From positions 18,875,501-18,939,500 of the forward strand of contig NC_133937.1 of NCBI RefSeq assembly GCF_031877795.1: a stretch of 64,000 bases of DNA, written 5' to 3'. Below are positions 1 through 12,100 of the stretch, piece by piece. Every line of letters starts with the position of its first letter. The stretch's first letter is position 1. A program made the position numbers and the translations under genes. The notes under the pieces were generated by a model. The model did not search any database. It saw nothing but the letters and a program-made list of their open reading frames with translations, and was not told the DNA's origin. The stretch comes from Strix aluco (taxonomy: Eukaryota; Chordata; Aves; Strigiformes; Strigidae).

Positions 1-346
1 TGTGAAAGGTTGGGATTTTTTTCCACTTTTATTTAAATGATGGAATTCCATGTATGTTCACATAAAGATTTTTAGCACAGAATATCCATTATGAAAGGGT
101 TTCAGATATGACACAAAGCACCACTGTTTCTTTTCTACAGAAGATACCTTTAATCCTGCATCTTATTTATGGATTGTTTTTCTGCTTTGGGTTTGCCCTC
201 CAGTTATTTGCAGCAATATTTAGGCCTGTTGCTAAGATTGGATAACACCAAATTAATCTATCCAGCAAAGTAACATGATGATACTGACTGTATATAACAT
301 ACTCATTTAAAGGTTTATTTTTTGTTCTTGCTCTTGCCATTTTAAG

Positions 347-348
<2 letters not shown>

Positions 349-376
<28 letters not shown>
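349..376. repeat. (AC)14 microsatellite
   Basis: Fourteen uninterrupted AC units, followed by a short interrupted ACATACATATAC tail. Confidence 0.95.
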
Positions 377-381
<5 letters not shown>

Positions 382-500
382 TATACAAACTGCAACTTAT
401 TTTTGTGTTGATTTTCTGTTTCTTAATGCAGTGGATTACTATTTGACAATTAATAAATGGAATTATTGAATTACTATTGTGTTCCTTGTACAAATTATTA

Positions 501-506
501 AATAAA
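501..506 (+). terminator. Poly(A) signal AATAAA
   Basis: Canonical hexamer on the + strand, with a second copy at 452-457. It is the likely end of the upstream transcript, about 2.4 kb before the PDLIM1 start codon. Confidence 0.45.
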
Positions 507-525
507 GTCTATTCCCGCTGTTCCT

Positions 526-2529
526 GTAGCAATGCATTTTTGTATTAGTGCCTGTCTGTGGCTCTTTGAACGGCTGTGTCTGTACTGAGCAGTAGGTGTC
601 TGCCATGGGCTTCCCCAGTGTCCTGCACCTGAGGATCTACCTTGTGACTTGGCCTGAGCTCACCAGTTCTCCCTCCTGAGCCATAGGCAGGCTGTGATTT
701 TTGCTCGAAGAAATCAAGGTGTAAAAGCAGAGAAAAAGCTGGTTTACAGCCAGATCTCTCTGTAACATGGGGTTGGAGTGTAGCTGCTGTGGCATGCATG
801 CAGACCTGGGAGCTCAGGGGCACACCTGAGTCCCCTGTTTTACAAAGTGTCTTTGTGATTCTCTCAGATGAGAAGACCACACAGGTTAAGTAGGACAAGA
901 AGCCCCAAATGCCAACCTCTGTGGGAACGGACATCAGTTGCTGTTGGGTTTACATGTGCATTTTTAACCCTGATGCGGTGGGTCAGAGAAGCCATATATG
1001 ACACTGACTTCTGCGGTAGCTGCATGCTGACCAGGCAGATATGGCTGCAGCACTAATTCAGGGGTTTGTGCAAGGTCCTGTGGTGAACGCATCACATCTC
1101 CCAGCCCTGAAGCAGGAGAGCTAGCCGGGACTTCTGGGTGCACCTCATGTAAAGGAACAGTCCTTGCAGAAGCAGAGCAAGGGATGGCCAGAGCTGAGCT
1201 GCCTGGGGCTCAGTAACATGCGAGTACCACAAAAGTGCACCCTGCACCTCCTCCCATCTGGCCCCTGCATGCTGCCTGCGCAGGGCTGTGCCCACCCCAA
1301 AGGCTCGTCTTTCACGAGGAGTTTTAACTTCCTTGAGACATCCACCTCGGGCTGAGCCAAGACTGGGCAACAGATTTGAACTCCGCAGCAATGCAGCCGG
1401 ATGGTCAGGCAGACAGATAGATGTCGTGGCTGCATTCACAATGATTTTAGGAAGTCAAACTGTAAACAAGCCATTCCTAAAACCAAACTAACAGGACTGG
1501 AAAAGCCTCCAGCTATTTTACATGTCCTTAGAAAGCACACAGATATAGCCCATTTTTCTGTTTTGCAGATTACCTGATATAAAAGCAAAAGGGCAGCCTG
1601 ACCAGTGCTTTGCTGCAATCACTAGCCTTGCTAGCCCTTGCTTTACAGTGCGCCAGCCAGGGAGGGGAGAGAGAGATACTCCTCTATAGCTACTGAACCT
1701 TGATTTTTATTGATGTCACTCTCTATCCTAATATATGTGGTAAGGAACAAGCTAGAGATGCTTTTGTGACTGTAGAAGCTGGGCATGCAGAGGTAGGAAG
1801 AGGACCCAGTGGCGTGTCACAGCCCTCTGCAAATCCCTCACACCTGGGGGGAAAGGAGCTCTCGGTGTCACTTTCTTCACTGCCAGGAGCTGTGTAATAA
1901 TGCAGTAGAAGAACTACTGCTCTCTGTTAGAGATTAATAGTCTGGGTGCATGTACCCCAGAAGGAAATAACCAATGAAATGACAAGTTAATGCACGAAAA
2001 AGGAGGAAGCCAAGAAAGGGTCTTTCAGAGGCAAGGGTGTGCCTTGCGATGGGATCATTCATGGCCATGTCTTGCAGGGCCAGCACCTGCGTGACTCACC
2101 TCATCCCCACTTGCTGACTGCTCCCTGGCCGTGGCTGAATCCCAACTTCAGCAGCAGCCTTGTGCTGCAGCTCACTGGTGAGCTGTATTAATTTACTAAA
2201 TAAGCAGCAATGCTTGCACTCGGTTGCTGTAATCAACCTCTCCCACCTGTGCATTGTCAGATCAGTGGGGGCTGAACATGCAACTGGAACAACTCTTCTT
2301 CCTGAATCTCAGCTAAGGGGGTCGGCTGATAAACTGGTATAGAATTCTTTCTTTTGTTGATGGTACTACACCTAAGGAGCTAGAGATAAAACTGCCTCAA
2401 GCAGTGACAAATCAGAGCTAAATTAGGGGAAAGGTAATACCCTTCCCAGGCTCCGCCCTCACTAATCAGCTCTCGGCTGGGAAGCAGTACACAATGCCGC
2501 TTATTTCCACCGCCTCCATTAGGTTTCAG
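526..2529. other. Intergenic spacer upstream of PDLIM1
   Basis: Only short open frames without coding character occur here. I see no RNA gene and no clear transposon. The segment probably holds upstream control sequence for PDLIM1, but no specific element can be supported. Confidence 0.5.
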
Positions 2530-3140
2530 AGTTAACATCACACGGGGCTGGCGCAGGCCGGGCCGTGTTCGCCTGGGAGGTGCCGCACCGGGGCAGCCTC
2601 GCTGCCGGTTTGCCCTGCAGCCGTCCTGCCTGCGGGGCCGGGCGGGGGCAAGGCGGCCCGTGAGCCGCTCCCAGCTTCCCAGCACCGCAATTCTCGTCCT
2701 CCGGCAGCGGCTCGGCCCCGCGAACCTCCCTCGGGAGGGTTTCCCCTTACAGCGCGGCGGGCCGGCCTCCCACCGGAGAAGGCGGTAGCCTTCCCGGCGG
2801 TGCCCGGGGAGCTCTGCCCCACGGGGCGGGACAGCCAGCCCGGCGGCGGCGGCGGGGCCCGGCAGCCCCGGGGAGGGGCCGGCGGGGCGGGCCGGGGGCG
2901 GGCCGGGCCGGTGAGGGCCGGTGAGGGCGGCGGGGCTGCCGGGCGTCCCGAGGGGTGCAGCCGCGCACATGGGGACACACCGCATCGTGCTGCCGGGCCC
3001 CGGGCCCTGGGGGTTCCGCCTGGTGGGCGGCCGCGACTTCGAGCAGCCCCTCACCATCTCCCGGGTAGGGCGCGGGGCGCGGGCGGTGCTGGCGGCCGGG
3101 GGCGGCGGGGCCGGGGGAGGCTGGCACTGCAGGTGACTGC
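2530..3140 (+). promoter_or_regulatory. PDLIM1: CpG-island promoter of PDLIM1
   Basis: GC content and CpG density rise sharply from about 2530 and fall after about 3140. GC boxes of the Sp1 type occur at 2884-2891 and 2894-2902, about 70-85 bases before the start codon, and a ten-base unit is repeated in tandem at about 2910-2929. No TATA box is evident. Exon 1 lies inside the island, as is usual for broadly expressed vertebrate genes. The transcription start cannot be fixed by eye. The long frames on both strands here result from GC-rich sequence lacking stop codons. Confidence 0.85.
2969..3064 (+). CDS. PDLIM1: PDLIM1 exon 1 (start codon and first PDZ strands)
   Basis: Encodes residues 1-32, starting [16 protein letters not shown] and running to the TISR that closes the human first exon. 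PWGF is the peptide-binding loop of the PDZ domain. The first ATG was chosen because no in-frame ATG lies upstream and the protein lines up with human from residue 1. The start context has G at +4 but C at -3. The donor CGG|GTAGGG leaves phase 0. Confidence 0.96.
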
Positions 3141-6100
3141 TGGTGGGACAAAGGCAGGTTTGGTTTCACAGCTGCGGGGGGGGCTCTGTGTGTGTGTGTT
3201 TCTTTTTCTTCCCCCTGTTTGTTGTTTGGTTTTGGTTTTGTTTGGTTGTTGGGTTTTTTTAATGTTTATGGAGAAATCCGTGGTGGCCCAAAAAGCCCCT
3301 TTGACCAGGGTCTTTGACCAGGGTGTTTGCTTCTTACCGACCCTCCCTCCTCAGTTTGTCCGTAGCAAACCCCTTACCGCAGGCAGAGGGAATCCCCTCT
3401 GCTCCTGCCAGCCTGTAATTTGGGTTTCGCAGCCCATCCTGTAGGGCAGAGTCGCACTGAGAGGGTGTGAATACTCCCCTGCTTTTGCTTGCCAAGTACA
3501 GTTGAAAGCCTTTGTTTACAGAAGCCATATTAACCTATGTTAAGTGCCTCTACCTGTTCCTAAGTCCTTTTTACTCCCACTTAAAGAAGAATTAGTTAGG
3601 AAATGACACTTAAATTTCACATCTAAACAGTTTTAGTGGTGTAACGTAATTTGCCCTCCTCTCCTCCATCGTTTGTAAAAGTCAGGGTTGGGTTCAGACT
3701 ACCTCGCTCTTCTGTCCACGCACCCCCCTGCGCGCAGGTGCTGCCGCCTGCCCGGCTGTTCCCCGGGCGGGGAGCTGGGCCCTGCCCCGGGCCGCTCGCC
3801 CACGCCCGCAAAAGGCGAGGGCACGCGTGCCCGTCTCTTCCAGCGTGGGATCAGTAAACCCCAAACTCCCTGTCCTTTCGTGGCTTTGCGTGGGGTGTGC
3901 TACTCGGCATCTTGTCGGGGCTGGCTGCCGGCCTCCCCCGGGAGAAGGAATCGTTCCGATTTCCAGCCGTCCCTCGGCAAACCAGAGGCATGCGGGGAGC
4001 TGCTGCCAGCCCTGGGCTCTGGCGTCTGCCTCCACCTTTGCGAGGCTCTGCCTTCCCCCTGGCCCCAGGTGAGGAAGGGCCGCTGCAAGGGGGACATACA
4101 AGAACTTTGAACTTTTGTGAACTGCCCTTAAAGAAGAGCAGGATGGTGAAACTTGTGATTTTTGATTTTTTTTTTTTTTTTTTTCCCGAATACCTCCTGC
4201 CGCGGGGTCCCGCTGCCTGGAGGACTCGGGGGCAGCTGCTGGCTCAGGGAGCAGCTGAGCTGGTGGGTGCTGAGACCCACAGCGGGGGGGGAGTTATCAA
4301 TTGTCTTGTAATCTCTTTCGATTACAGTAATGATGCCTCATTCTTCTGAAGAATTTTTTGGACTTGAAAGCAGCTTTAGCGTAAGGGAAGCGATATTTAC
4401 TTCATTGTTATGGTAATTGTCGCCATTTCCTTCCAGCGAAAGGCTCCCGGGCAGCAGTGTGTCTGAAGTCCTACCTCGCTGCTCTTACCTCTTCTCCTTG
4501 GTCGCCTGTTAGTGCTCATGGGCACATACCAAGGGACATAGATCAGCAAAGCGGCAAAAATAGCCACCTCATGAGAAATTGTGACCTCGGAGACTAAAAT
4601 GTAATAAAATAGCCTCTCTGGTGGTGGTGACGTAAATGCTGACAATTGGCAGCTCTTATCACGGATTTCTCATGTGGTCCCTCTGGCATTTCACCTCCAA
4701 GACTTCAAGCCATTAATCTTCCCTGTGGTTTGCTCCTAAGGCTCCTGGGTTTGTCCCCTAGGTTCGGGAACAAAGCTCTCTGTGGGTCCCCCCTTCACCA
4801 TGTAAAAAAAGATCTGGCCCCATTTTGGCCTGTTATAGAGTCTGATCCTCCTTGTGTGATGACTTTATGGGGCTGTGACTTCATTTTTCTTCTTGCTTAT
4901 TGCATTTAGTACCTGTGCTCTGACCAGAGAGCTTTTTGGGCACGGAGCCCTCCTCCCCTCACAGAATGGGGCGAGCTCTGACTGTAGGACTGGCATCTGC
5001 CAAAGGTTATGAGGGCCTTGGACCCACCAGGGTGTGAGATGGGGGGCTACCTGTGGGGAATGAGAGGGTGGGGAGGCTGTAGCCTGTGATGAGACCATCA
5101 CCCTGGGAGCAGGGTAGGGTGCGGCCATCCCTCCCCCAGTACTGTTATGTGTTTGCTTTGTGCTCCAGCATGTAGATTGTGGGTCTGTGGCACAGATGCG
5201 CTCATGAGGAGTGCTGTTAGCAGTGGTGCACGGGACTGGGCTGCCTGTCCCAGGCCAGTCGTGCATCTTTGATTGCACCAGGGATTGTCCTACTGCTGCC
5301 AACTGCAAGTGCAGCAATTTGGGTGTGCTACGTGGAGGACAAGTCCCTTCTGGTGTGGCCAGTGGAGCCTGGTTCTGCCTCATCCAGGACTGCCCATCCC
5401 ACTGATACACTTGATGGGGTCACCCTGCTGCTCCGGGTGTGTACTGGCGTGGTGGGATGCCGGGAGAGAGACACCCATCCAGTCCTGGGCCTGAACTGGG
5501 TGTCTTGCAGCTCTCTTTGAACCAAGGTGCCTAAATTCAGCTTTTGTTACCTGCCAGGAGCTGAGATTTGGCTTCTGGCAACATCATCCTGATGGTGAGC
5601 TCTTGAGCTTGCCTTGGTATTATGGCTTCCATCACTGTTGACCTCAGCTCTTTACTAGTGGCTTTTGGCTACTGGAGGTCCTCTCTGATGTAGGGAGTTG
5701 TGTTGTGCTGGTGGGAGGCAGCACCATTTGAATTGCCAAGGCAGCTTGTTCCCCAGGAGGAGTTATTGGAGTTTGACACTGCAGTCCTGGGTCCAAGAAG
5801 GATGAGGAGCTCTGGTGCCGTGAGCATGGGAGCCAGCAGAGCAGCCTGGCCGAGAGCTTCTGGCTGGCAGCAGCTGCGTAACGCCAGTGACCGGTTGTGC
5901 CTTAGGAGAGCAACAGATGAAAGATTATGGTATTTCCACATCTGCTCTTATCTTGTCTTTTGTTGCTGCCCTACCCCCCTTTCCACTTGAGCTGTGTGTT
6001 CAAAACTGCTTTGGGCTCAAATACATCATGAGCATCTTCTCATACGAATGATTCTGGTTTCTCACTTGTGTTGGACCAGTCTTCCCAGTGAGAGAGACAA

Positions 6101-9100
6101 GCGTGGTGATTTCACAAGTGCTGTGCGTGAGACCTTCTTGTGGAGTCTCCTGTCTCTTTCAGAGGGATGCTTCACAGATGTTTCTGGTTTACCTTTCTTT
6201 TTAAAACTGTAGGGTTAGAGTGGATGCTTTATTACAGACTTTGTTCAGAAAAAAACTTGTGTTGATCAGTGTAATGAACACTAGACCGAAGCCTGCTGGA
6301 TTGCCTTACAGGACTAGGAAAGACCCTTGCCTTTATCACTCTTTGGATGATACCATGCAGTGAATCAATGGGGTAGAATTTGAGAAAAGCTCTTTCTGAG
6401 CTGTGGATGGACATGCTGCAGGGTAATAGTGTCCATAAAGCTGCTCTATGCATGGGTTAGTTCCCAGTTAACTCCCAGTGGAGGAAGCAAGCAATGTGTT
6501 GCATGAGGAGAGATGCTGATGAAGTGGAGCTAGCTGTAAAGCAGTGCAGTTGATAGACCCCATCCCCCTTCATCCCTCAGGTAACCTGAGCTGTTTCCTG
6601 TTTGGTTGCATTTGATTTTGATAAACATTGGGGATTTCTGTTTCCAGTTGAATATATACATGGATCCATTTGATAAACCTTGTTCTAGAGATTATTTTTG
6701 TGGTTTGTGGTAGTGATGTGTTGATCTTGAACATCTGACCCTAAATACGGGCAGAGGGGAGTGTTGCCCTACATTTTGTCATGTCAAAAACCTCCCAGCC
6801 CTGTTAAGGAGTGGTGTCTGTTGGAGTCTGTGAAACTGGACATTTTGTTATGAAACTGAGCATTGTCCCAATGAAAAAACAGTTTCAAGACAGCCCAGTT
6901 CTGCAAATACATTAGAAAGATGAAATCTCAACACTATGCTTGTTGCTGATTTCAACTTCAGTGACATGAATTCATCCCTGTTTAGTCTGATGTTTTATCT
7001 ATTCATGGTATTTTAAAAGCTCAGGATTTATAGCAAGTACAGAATTGGAAGATAATTGGGTGTTTTCTGGGTGTTTGGGTTTTTTTAAGCATGACCCTCT
7101 GAACCAGCTCTATAAACTTAAAACTTGATTTAGTGATAAAACTTGACTTGATGGTCTGAAATCAGGCATGGGACTGAATCCCATGGTGTGAAAAGAACAT
7201 TTGGTTTTCACTTTGGTACTGGCTGACATCCTTACCACTGCTCCCATCTGGTCCCCCTGTTAGGAAGCAGCTGAGCAAAGACATCCTGGAGCCACTGGTG
7301 AGAGAAAGCAGTACGGGGGACACCTTGCTAACGGGTATCTCTTGTGGGAGCTGGGGGGCTCAGTGGGACGACCACCACAGCGGATGGATAGAGACCATCC
7401 TCTCTCTGGAGTGTGCCAGGGCTCAGCTGTTGTGGGACAAGTGTCTGCCTCGGGAGCTGGGCTGCAGCCTCTTCCCCAGGTGGAAAGAAAAAAATAGCGT
7501 GTGGCCATGGTCTGAGACACAGAGAGCAGGGGCTGGACGGGAAGGCCTCTGTGCCCAGAGGGGAGCTGGAATGCCTCTGCCAAAGGAAACATGGGGTGTG
7601 GTGGATGTGATAGGATTTAGGGTTGGGCTGGCTTTCGTCCTCAGCCCTGGAAGTCTTGGCTGGTCCCCACTGTGCACACCTATGGCTGCAGTTGCTCTGC
7701 TGCCTGGCCTGGTTTTCCTGCCTATAACTGCTAATACCGGGGTTACACTTGGCTCTTGTTCTGAAGCTGTCTGGGCAGAGGGAGCCAGCTGGGGAAAGCT
7801 GCTGGGGTTTACAGGAAGGTGAATGTGGCATTACGTTTCCTGCACTGATGTTTTCTCTTGTGCTGCTGTTCCTGGCTGCCGGGCTGGGTGGGGGCTGCAG
7901 CAGTCCCAGCCGTGCTGTGCCACTTGGCAGAGCTGCTCTACGACTAGACAGCTGATCAGCACCTGTGGGACACTGGTCATTAGGGTCACCTGCCATGAGC
8001 TTCTGGACCTCCAGAAGTAGCTGGGTTCATGTTTAGAGGACAGAATGATGCCTTGTGCCTTTGCTGCTGGGGGGAGTCCTATCTGGGCTGTCTGAGCCTG
8101 TGGGGTATGGAGAACAGAGGTTCACATCCCTAGTAATGCCCCTATGGACTTTGAAGTCAAGATGAGCCCTGACAGTTTCCCGGGCAGCTGCTGTGGCTGG
8201 ACAAGCCTGTTCTTCAAAGATAGAAATGGCTCCTGAGGAGAGGAAGGGATTCTGCTGATCTCCCTGACTGCTGGCATTTGGATGAGAAGAAATTAATTGT
8301 AGCAAGTAGAAAGCAGCAGAATTTTCTTGCAGTGAAGACAGAATGCTTTGGGGCACAGGATGGGCTTGATCTTTTCCAGCCCTCTTTCCTGAGTCTGGGG
8401 GGGGCAGTTTTATTTTTAGAAAAACATTTAAAAGAATGAAGATACTAATCAAACACCTTCTACAGGAGTTATGTGCAGGAGCAGTACCCATGCCTCTCCT
8501 AGGAGCCAGAGCTGTACTTTCTGCAGTTTATCTTTTCAGACCAATTTGCCATGGGTTATGAGGCAGCTTGATGTCACCAACATTTGGAGTACCCTTTTCT
8601 CTGTACCTCTTCCTTGAGTCCAGCATCATTTCTTTTGGCAACATCTGACCCACCTTGTTCTTGATGAGTTCTCCAAAGAACCTAAAGAGAGGCTCTACAT
8701 GGGGAGGCAATGTACCTGCCCTAATCTTACATGAGAGCTTTAAGCCCCAGAACTTAATTTGGCAAAGGTAAATATTGGACTTCTTGGGAGAAAGAGAGTC
8801 CTTCTTGTTCCCTGATCTTCTTTCCCAGATGTCAAATTATGTATGGTTGCAAGCTTCTTTGTACCTTTCACCCTCAAAAATCACTTTGTCCAAGAGATGT
8901 ATTTGGCTTGTAAAATACATTGGGTTAGATGGATGCAACATAACAACATAACAGCAGCAAATGGATTCTTTTTTTTTTTTCTTGTCACTGTAAACAGGGA
9001 AATTAAAGGAGGCCTTAAATGCATAAACAATTGATGTTGTTCTGGACAGTGACACAGTATCTTAGATGGTTGCTGATTACTGGACATGTTGTTTTATTTA

Positions 9101-12100
9101 GAGGATGAAATAAACCATCAGGAAAGGCTCAGCTGATGAGCAGCTCTATGTAATGTTTTTGAGGTCTTGTAAGAAATCTTTGTTTTTTAAAATGTTAGGC
9201 ATGTTGCAAAACAAGCTGTGGGGCTGTGACCACCACTTGAGCATCTGAGCAAATCACCTCACCTTCCTGAGGTCAGTCCTCTCTGTGCTGTGTCTAATGC
9301 CTTTCCTTTTCTGGGTTAATAATGCTGGCTGTCAGAAATAGGCAGGAGGGTGAGCTGAGCTGCCAGAGGGGCTTGTCCAGTGGAAGCCCAGACCCCGCTG
9401 GGGTGGGCTGATGCTCAGGGGTTTCACCAGCTAGTGTCATGTCCCCCTTCCCCTCTTCTTTCCTGGTGATGATTTGGTCTGGGCTAGCACGGAGCAGCCA
9501 GTGAGCTCTGGGCCGCGGCATTGTCAGACCGTAATGGTGTAGAGATGGGAGCAGCTTGGGAGGAAAATGTACTGGAGCTGGTCGTAAGGAACCAGCCTGT
9601 TGTCCCCCCTCCCCTAAAGGGAAGGGGTGGGGAATGTGCTTTGCCTGAATTTTCTCATAGCCTCTGATCTCTTGCTGACCCAGCTGCATGCTTTTGCTGG
9701 GAGAAACTGTGGCTGCTTAGCATACTACTCCAAGTGCTGAGGACATTACTCATGGTAAGAGAGCAGTGTGTGTGGGTGGGGATGATTAAATTGAATGTCA
9801 GAGATGTCTAGTTGTCACTAGTGGCCTTAGAAGTATGTTGCTGCACGTCTGTTCTGTCCAGCAAAGACGCAGCTGAGTTTTCCTCTCAAGCTCAGATAGG
9901 TGCTGTTTATCCAGGTCTTTTTCTTGGCTGATGTTAATTTTCTTGTTTCTTATCTCTCCATCACTTCTTTCAATGTGTGTCTGGGTGTGGAGCGATGAGT
10001 GGTGCCAGAAGCTATAGGGTCTGTGAGAAACTGTGAAGGGCAAATGAGCAAGTAGGGTGCCTGAATGGATGGGGGGAGAAGGCCAGAAAGAATTGAATGG
10101 ATTTTAGACCCACCCATCTATCTTGACTCACGCGGAGCTGTGTTATGCTGCTTTTCATAGATACGCTTCCCACCCTTCCTCCCTCTCATTTGCTGTGAGC
10201 AGCAGCTTCCCTTAATACACCCACTGCTGCCTCTCAGATCCTTGCCTGCAGAAGGAAAAAAGGCACCATATATCCCTGCCCAGGGACTACAAAGCTTGTT
10301 AGGTAGTGTGTATGGAGGTAATTGCATCAAATATAGAACATGGTTGTGTTTGGCTAGTTCTGGGACAGATAGAAGTTTTATAAAGGCAGCCTGGGAGCAG
10401 TCAAGTATGTCTCATTCCCTCTGCTAAATTGAAGTGTTTTCTATTTTAAGTGCACTTGCCTAAAGACTAGCTGAAGACTTGACATGTCATAGCAGAGTCC
10501 TTCGTTTGCTGCCTGGCTGCCAGTGCAAGGTGACAGTAGCAAGCAAACCACCTGGGAGACAGAAATTGGAACTTTGCAAAGTCCTGTGGTGGTGGCAAGG
10601 TGGAGCCCAAAGTATGTGTGCAGGGAAGGTGAGGGCACAGATGATTTTTCTACCCTCTTCATAATTGCGGAGCTTTATATATGTGTGTGTGTCTGTGCAC
10701 GCATGTGAATGTGTACATAAAGCTTCACTTTGTAGTGTAAGAAAATAACATGTTTTTCTTCTATCCATGCCAACCCTGAATCTGTGGGACCTCTTTAAAA
10801 AGAGGGGTTCAAGCCTACAACTGGTCTAAACCATTACCTACTACACTGAGTTTTGCATGAGTAAAGAGTGCATGATCAAACCCATGGATTATGGAGATTA
10901 TTTCTTGCATATGCTGGCAAATATGTCTAAGCTGGTAAGGGACCTAGTTTGGTATGCCTGGTTATAAGTATCTAGATTATTTCTGTAGTAGCCCGTATTT
11001 TCTACACAGAGACACCAGCCAAACAGAGCATCACTGTAGGCTCTGGTGAGCTCTGGGACCTATTTTGGATACACTATGAAGCAGTGCTGCTCAGCCTGTC
11101 TCAGCATTGTCTGTTCAACAGTGAAATGACCTAATGGCAAGGTGTTACACAATTGCCTGGGAGCAATCACCACAAGGTAGGTCATGGCTCCTTTCCAAAG
11201 GAAGCCCTTGGGCATAATGTTACAAGGTGTGCAGAGCTTTATTTGCCTGATGGTAGTGTCCCTGGAGCTGGGGGACTCCTGCGGCCCTATGATAATCCTC
11301 ATGTCCCCTCTGCCAGAGGCTGATCGACCCCAGTGGGGGAAGCTCAAACCCGTCAGGGAGCTGTTTTGAAGGAGACAAGAGGCTACACCGCTGTGTGAGA
11401 TGTAATTTCTGCAAAGTTGTGTTTGCAGGTTTTGTTCCTTGCAGTCTTTCAGCTCTCCTCACCTGATGCAGAAGTGTAGCTGTATCTGCTCATTATTGGG
11501 TCACCCGCCTGTGCAAGGCGCTGTCTGCTGTCCCCTCGGTTCCTAAAGGTGTCTGCTGCATGCTGGGTCAAGAGGGGAGGGAAAGAAGAGAGGCTGGTGC
11601 AAAGCTTTAAGTCATCTGAAAGGAGAGCAGGAGCAAAGCAGTTTCAGGCATTGCAACATGTTTACTGGATGCCTGTGACCCTGAAAGCTTTTGTTCATTT
11701 CTGGAGTCCTTTTGGTTGGGTTGTATAAGCTGGGTGGTAGCTGTCAGTGCTCTGAGTGACTGCCTGCCACCCCCTGCCACCCCTCCTCCGCCCCATCTGC
11801 CCCTGCTGCTCCCCATGGACCAGGGAGGGATGTGATAAAAATAAAAGCAGGAAAAGGTCTTCCAAGTGGCAGCGCTCTGCTCCTCACTTAATAACAGAAA
11901 TGCTTTTCGCTTTTCTGACCTAACTGGTAGGTGAGCAAATCTCAAAAGCAGGGTTGACAGCACTGAGATAAGCCCAGACCTTACCGCGAGGGGGGAAGGG
12001 AACGTTATTAGTAGCTGTTAATCATCCTAAAAGGATGGGGGATGGGTTCCCTGCAGTACCGTGCCCTTGTGCAGACACGTTTGCTATGAGCAATCCTGGC

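Larger units (their letters stand above)
1..525 (+). other. Probable 3' UTR end of an upstream + strand gene
   Basis: This AT-rich stretch has no convincing reading frame. It ends with two AATAAA signals at 452-457 and 501-506, the second followed by T/G-rich sequence, as at a polyadenylation site. In human, SORBS1 lies directly upstream of PDLIM1 in the same orientation, so the SORBS1 3' UTR is the best guess. No coding base supports the name, so the symbol is left empty. Confidence 0.4.

Noticed and set aside
2380-3444. Several long frames on both strands across the promoter.
   Set aside because: GC-rich DNA has few stop codons; the frames are Pro/Arg/Gly/Ala-rich, lack domains, and overlap the CpG island and PDLIM1 exon 1.
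7298-7996. Overlapping 174- and 222-residue frames on opposite strands in intron 1.
   Set aside because: They overlap each other in a GC-rich stretch, with repeat-poor but domain-free translations; chance frames are the simpler explanation.
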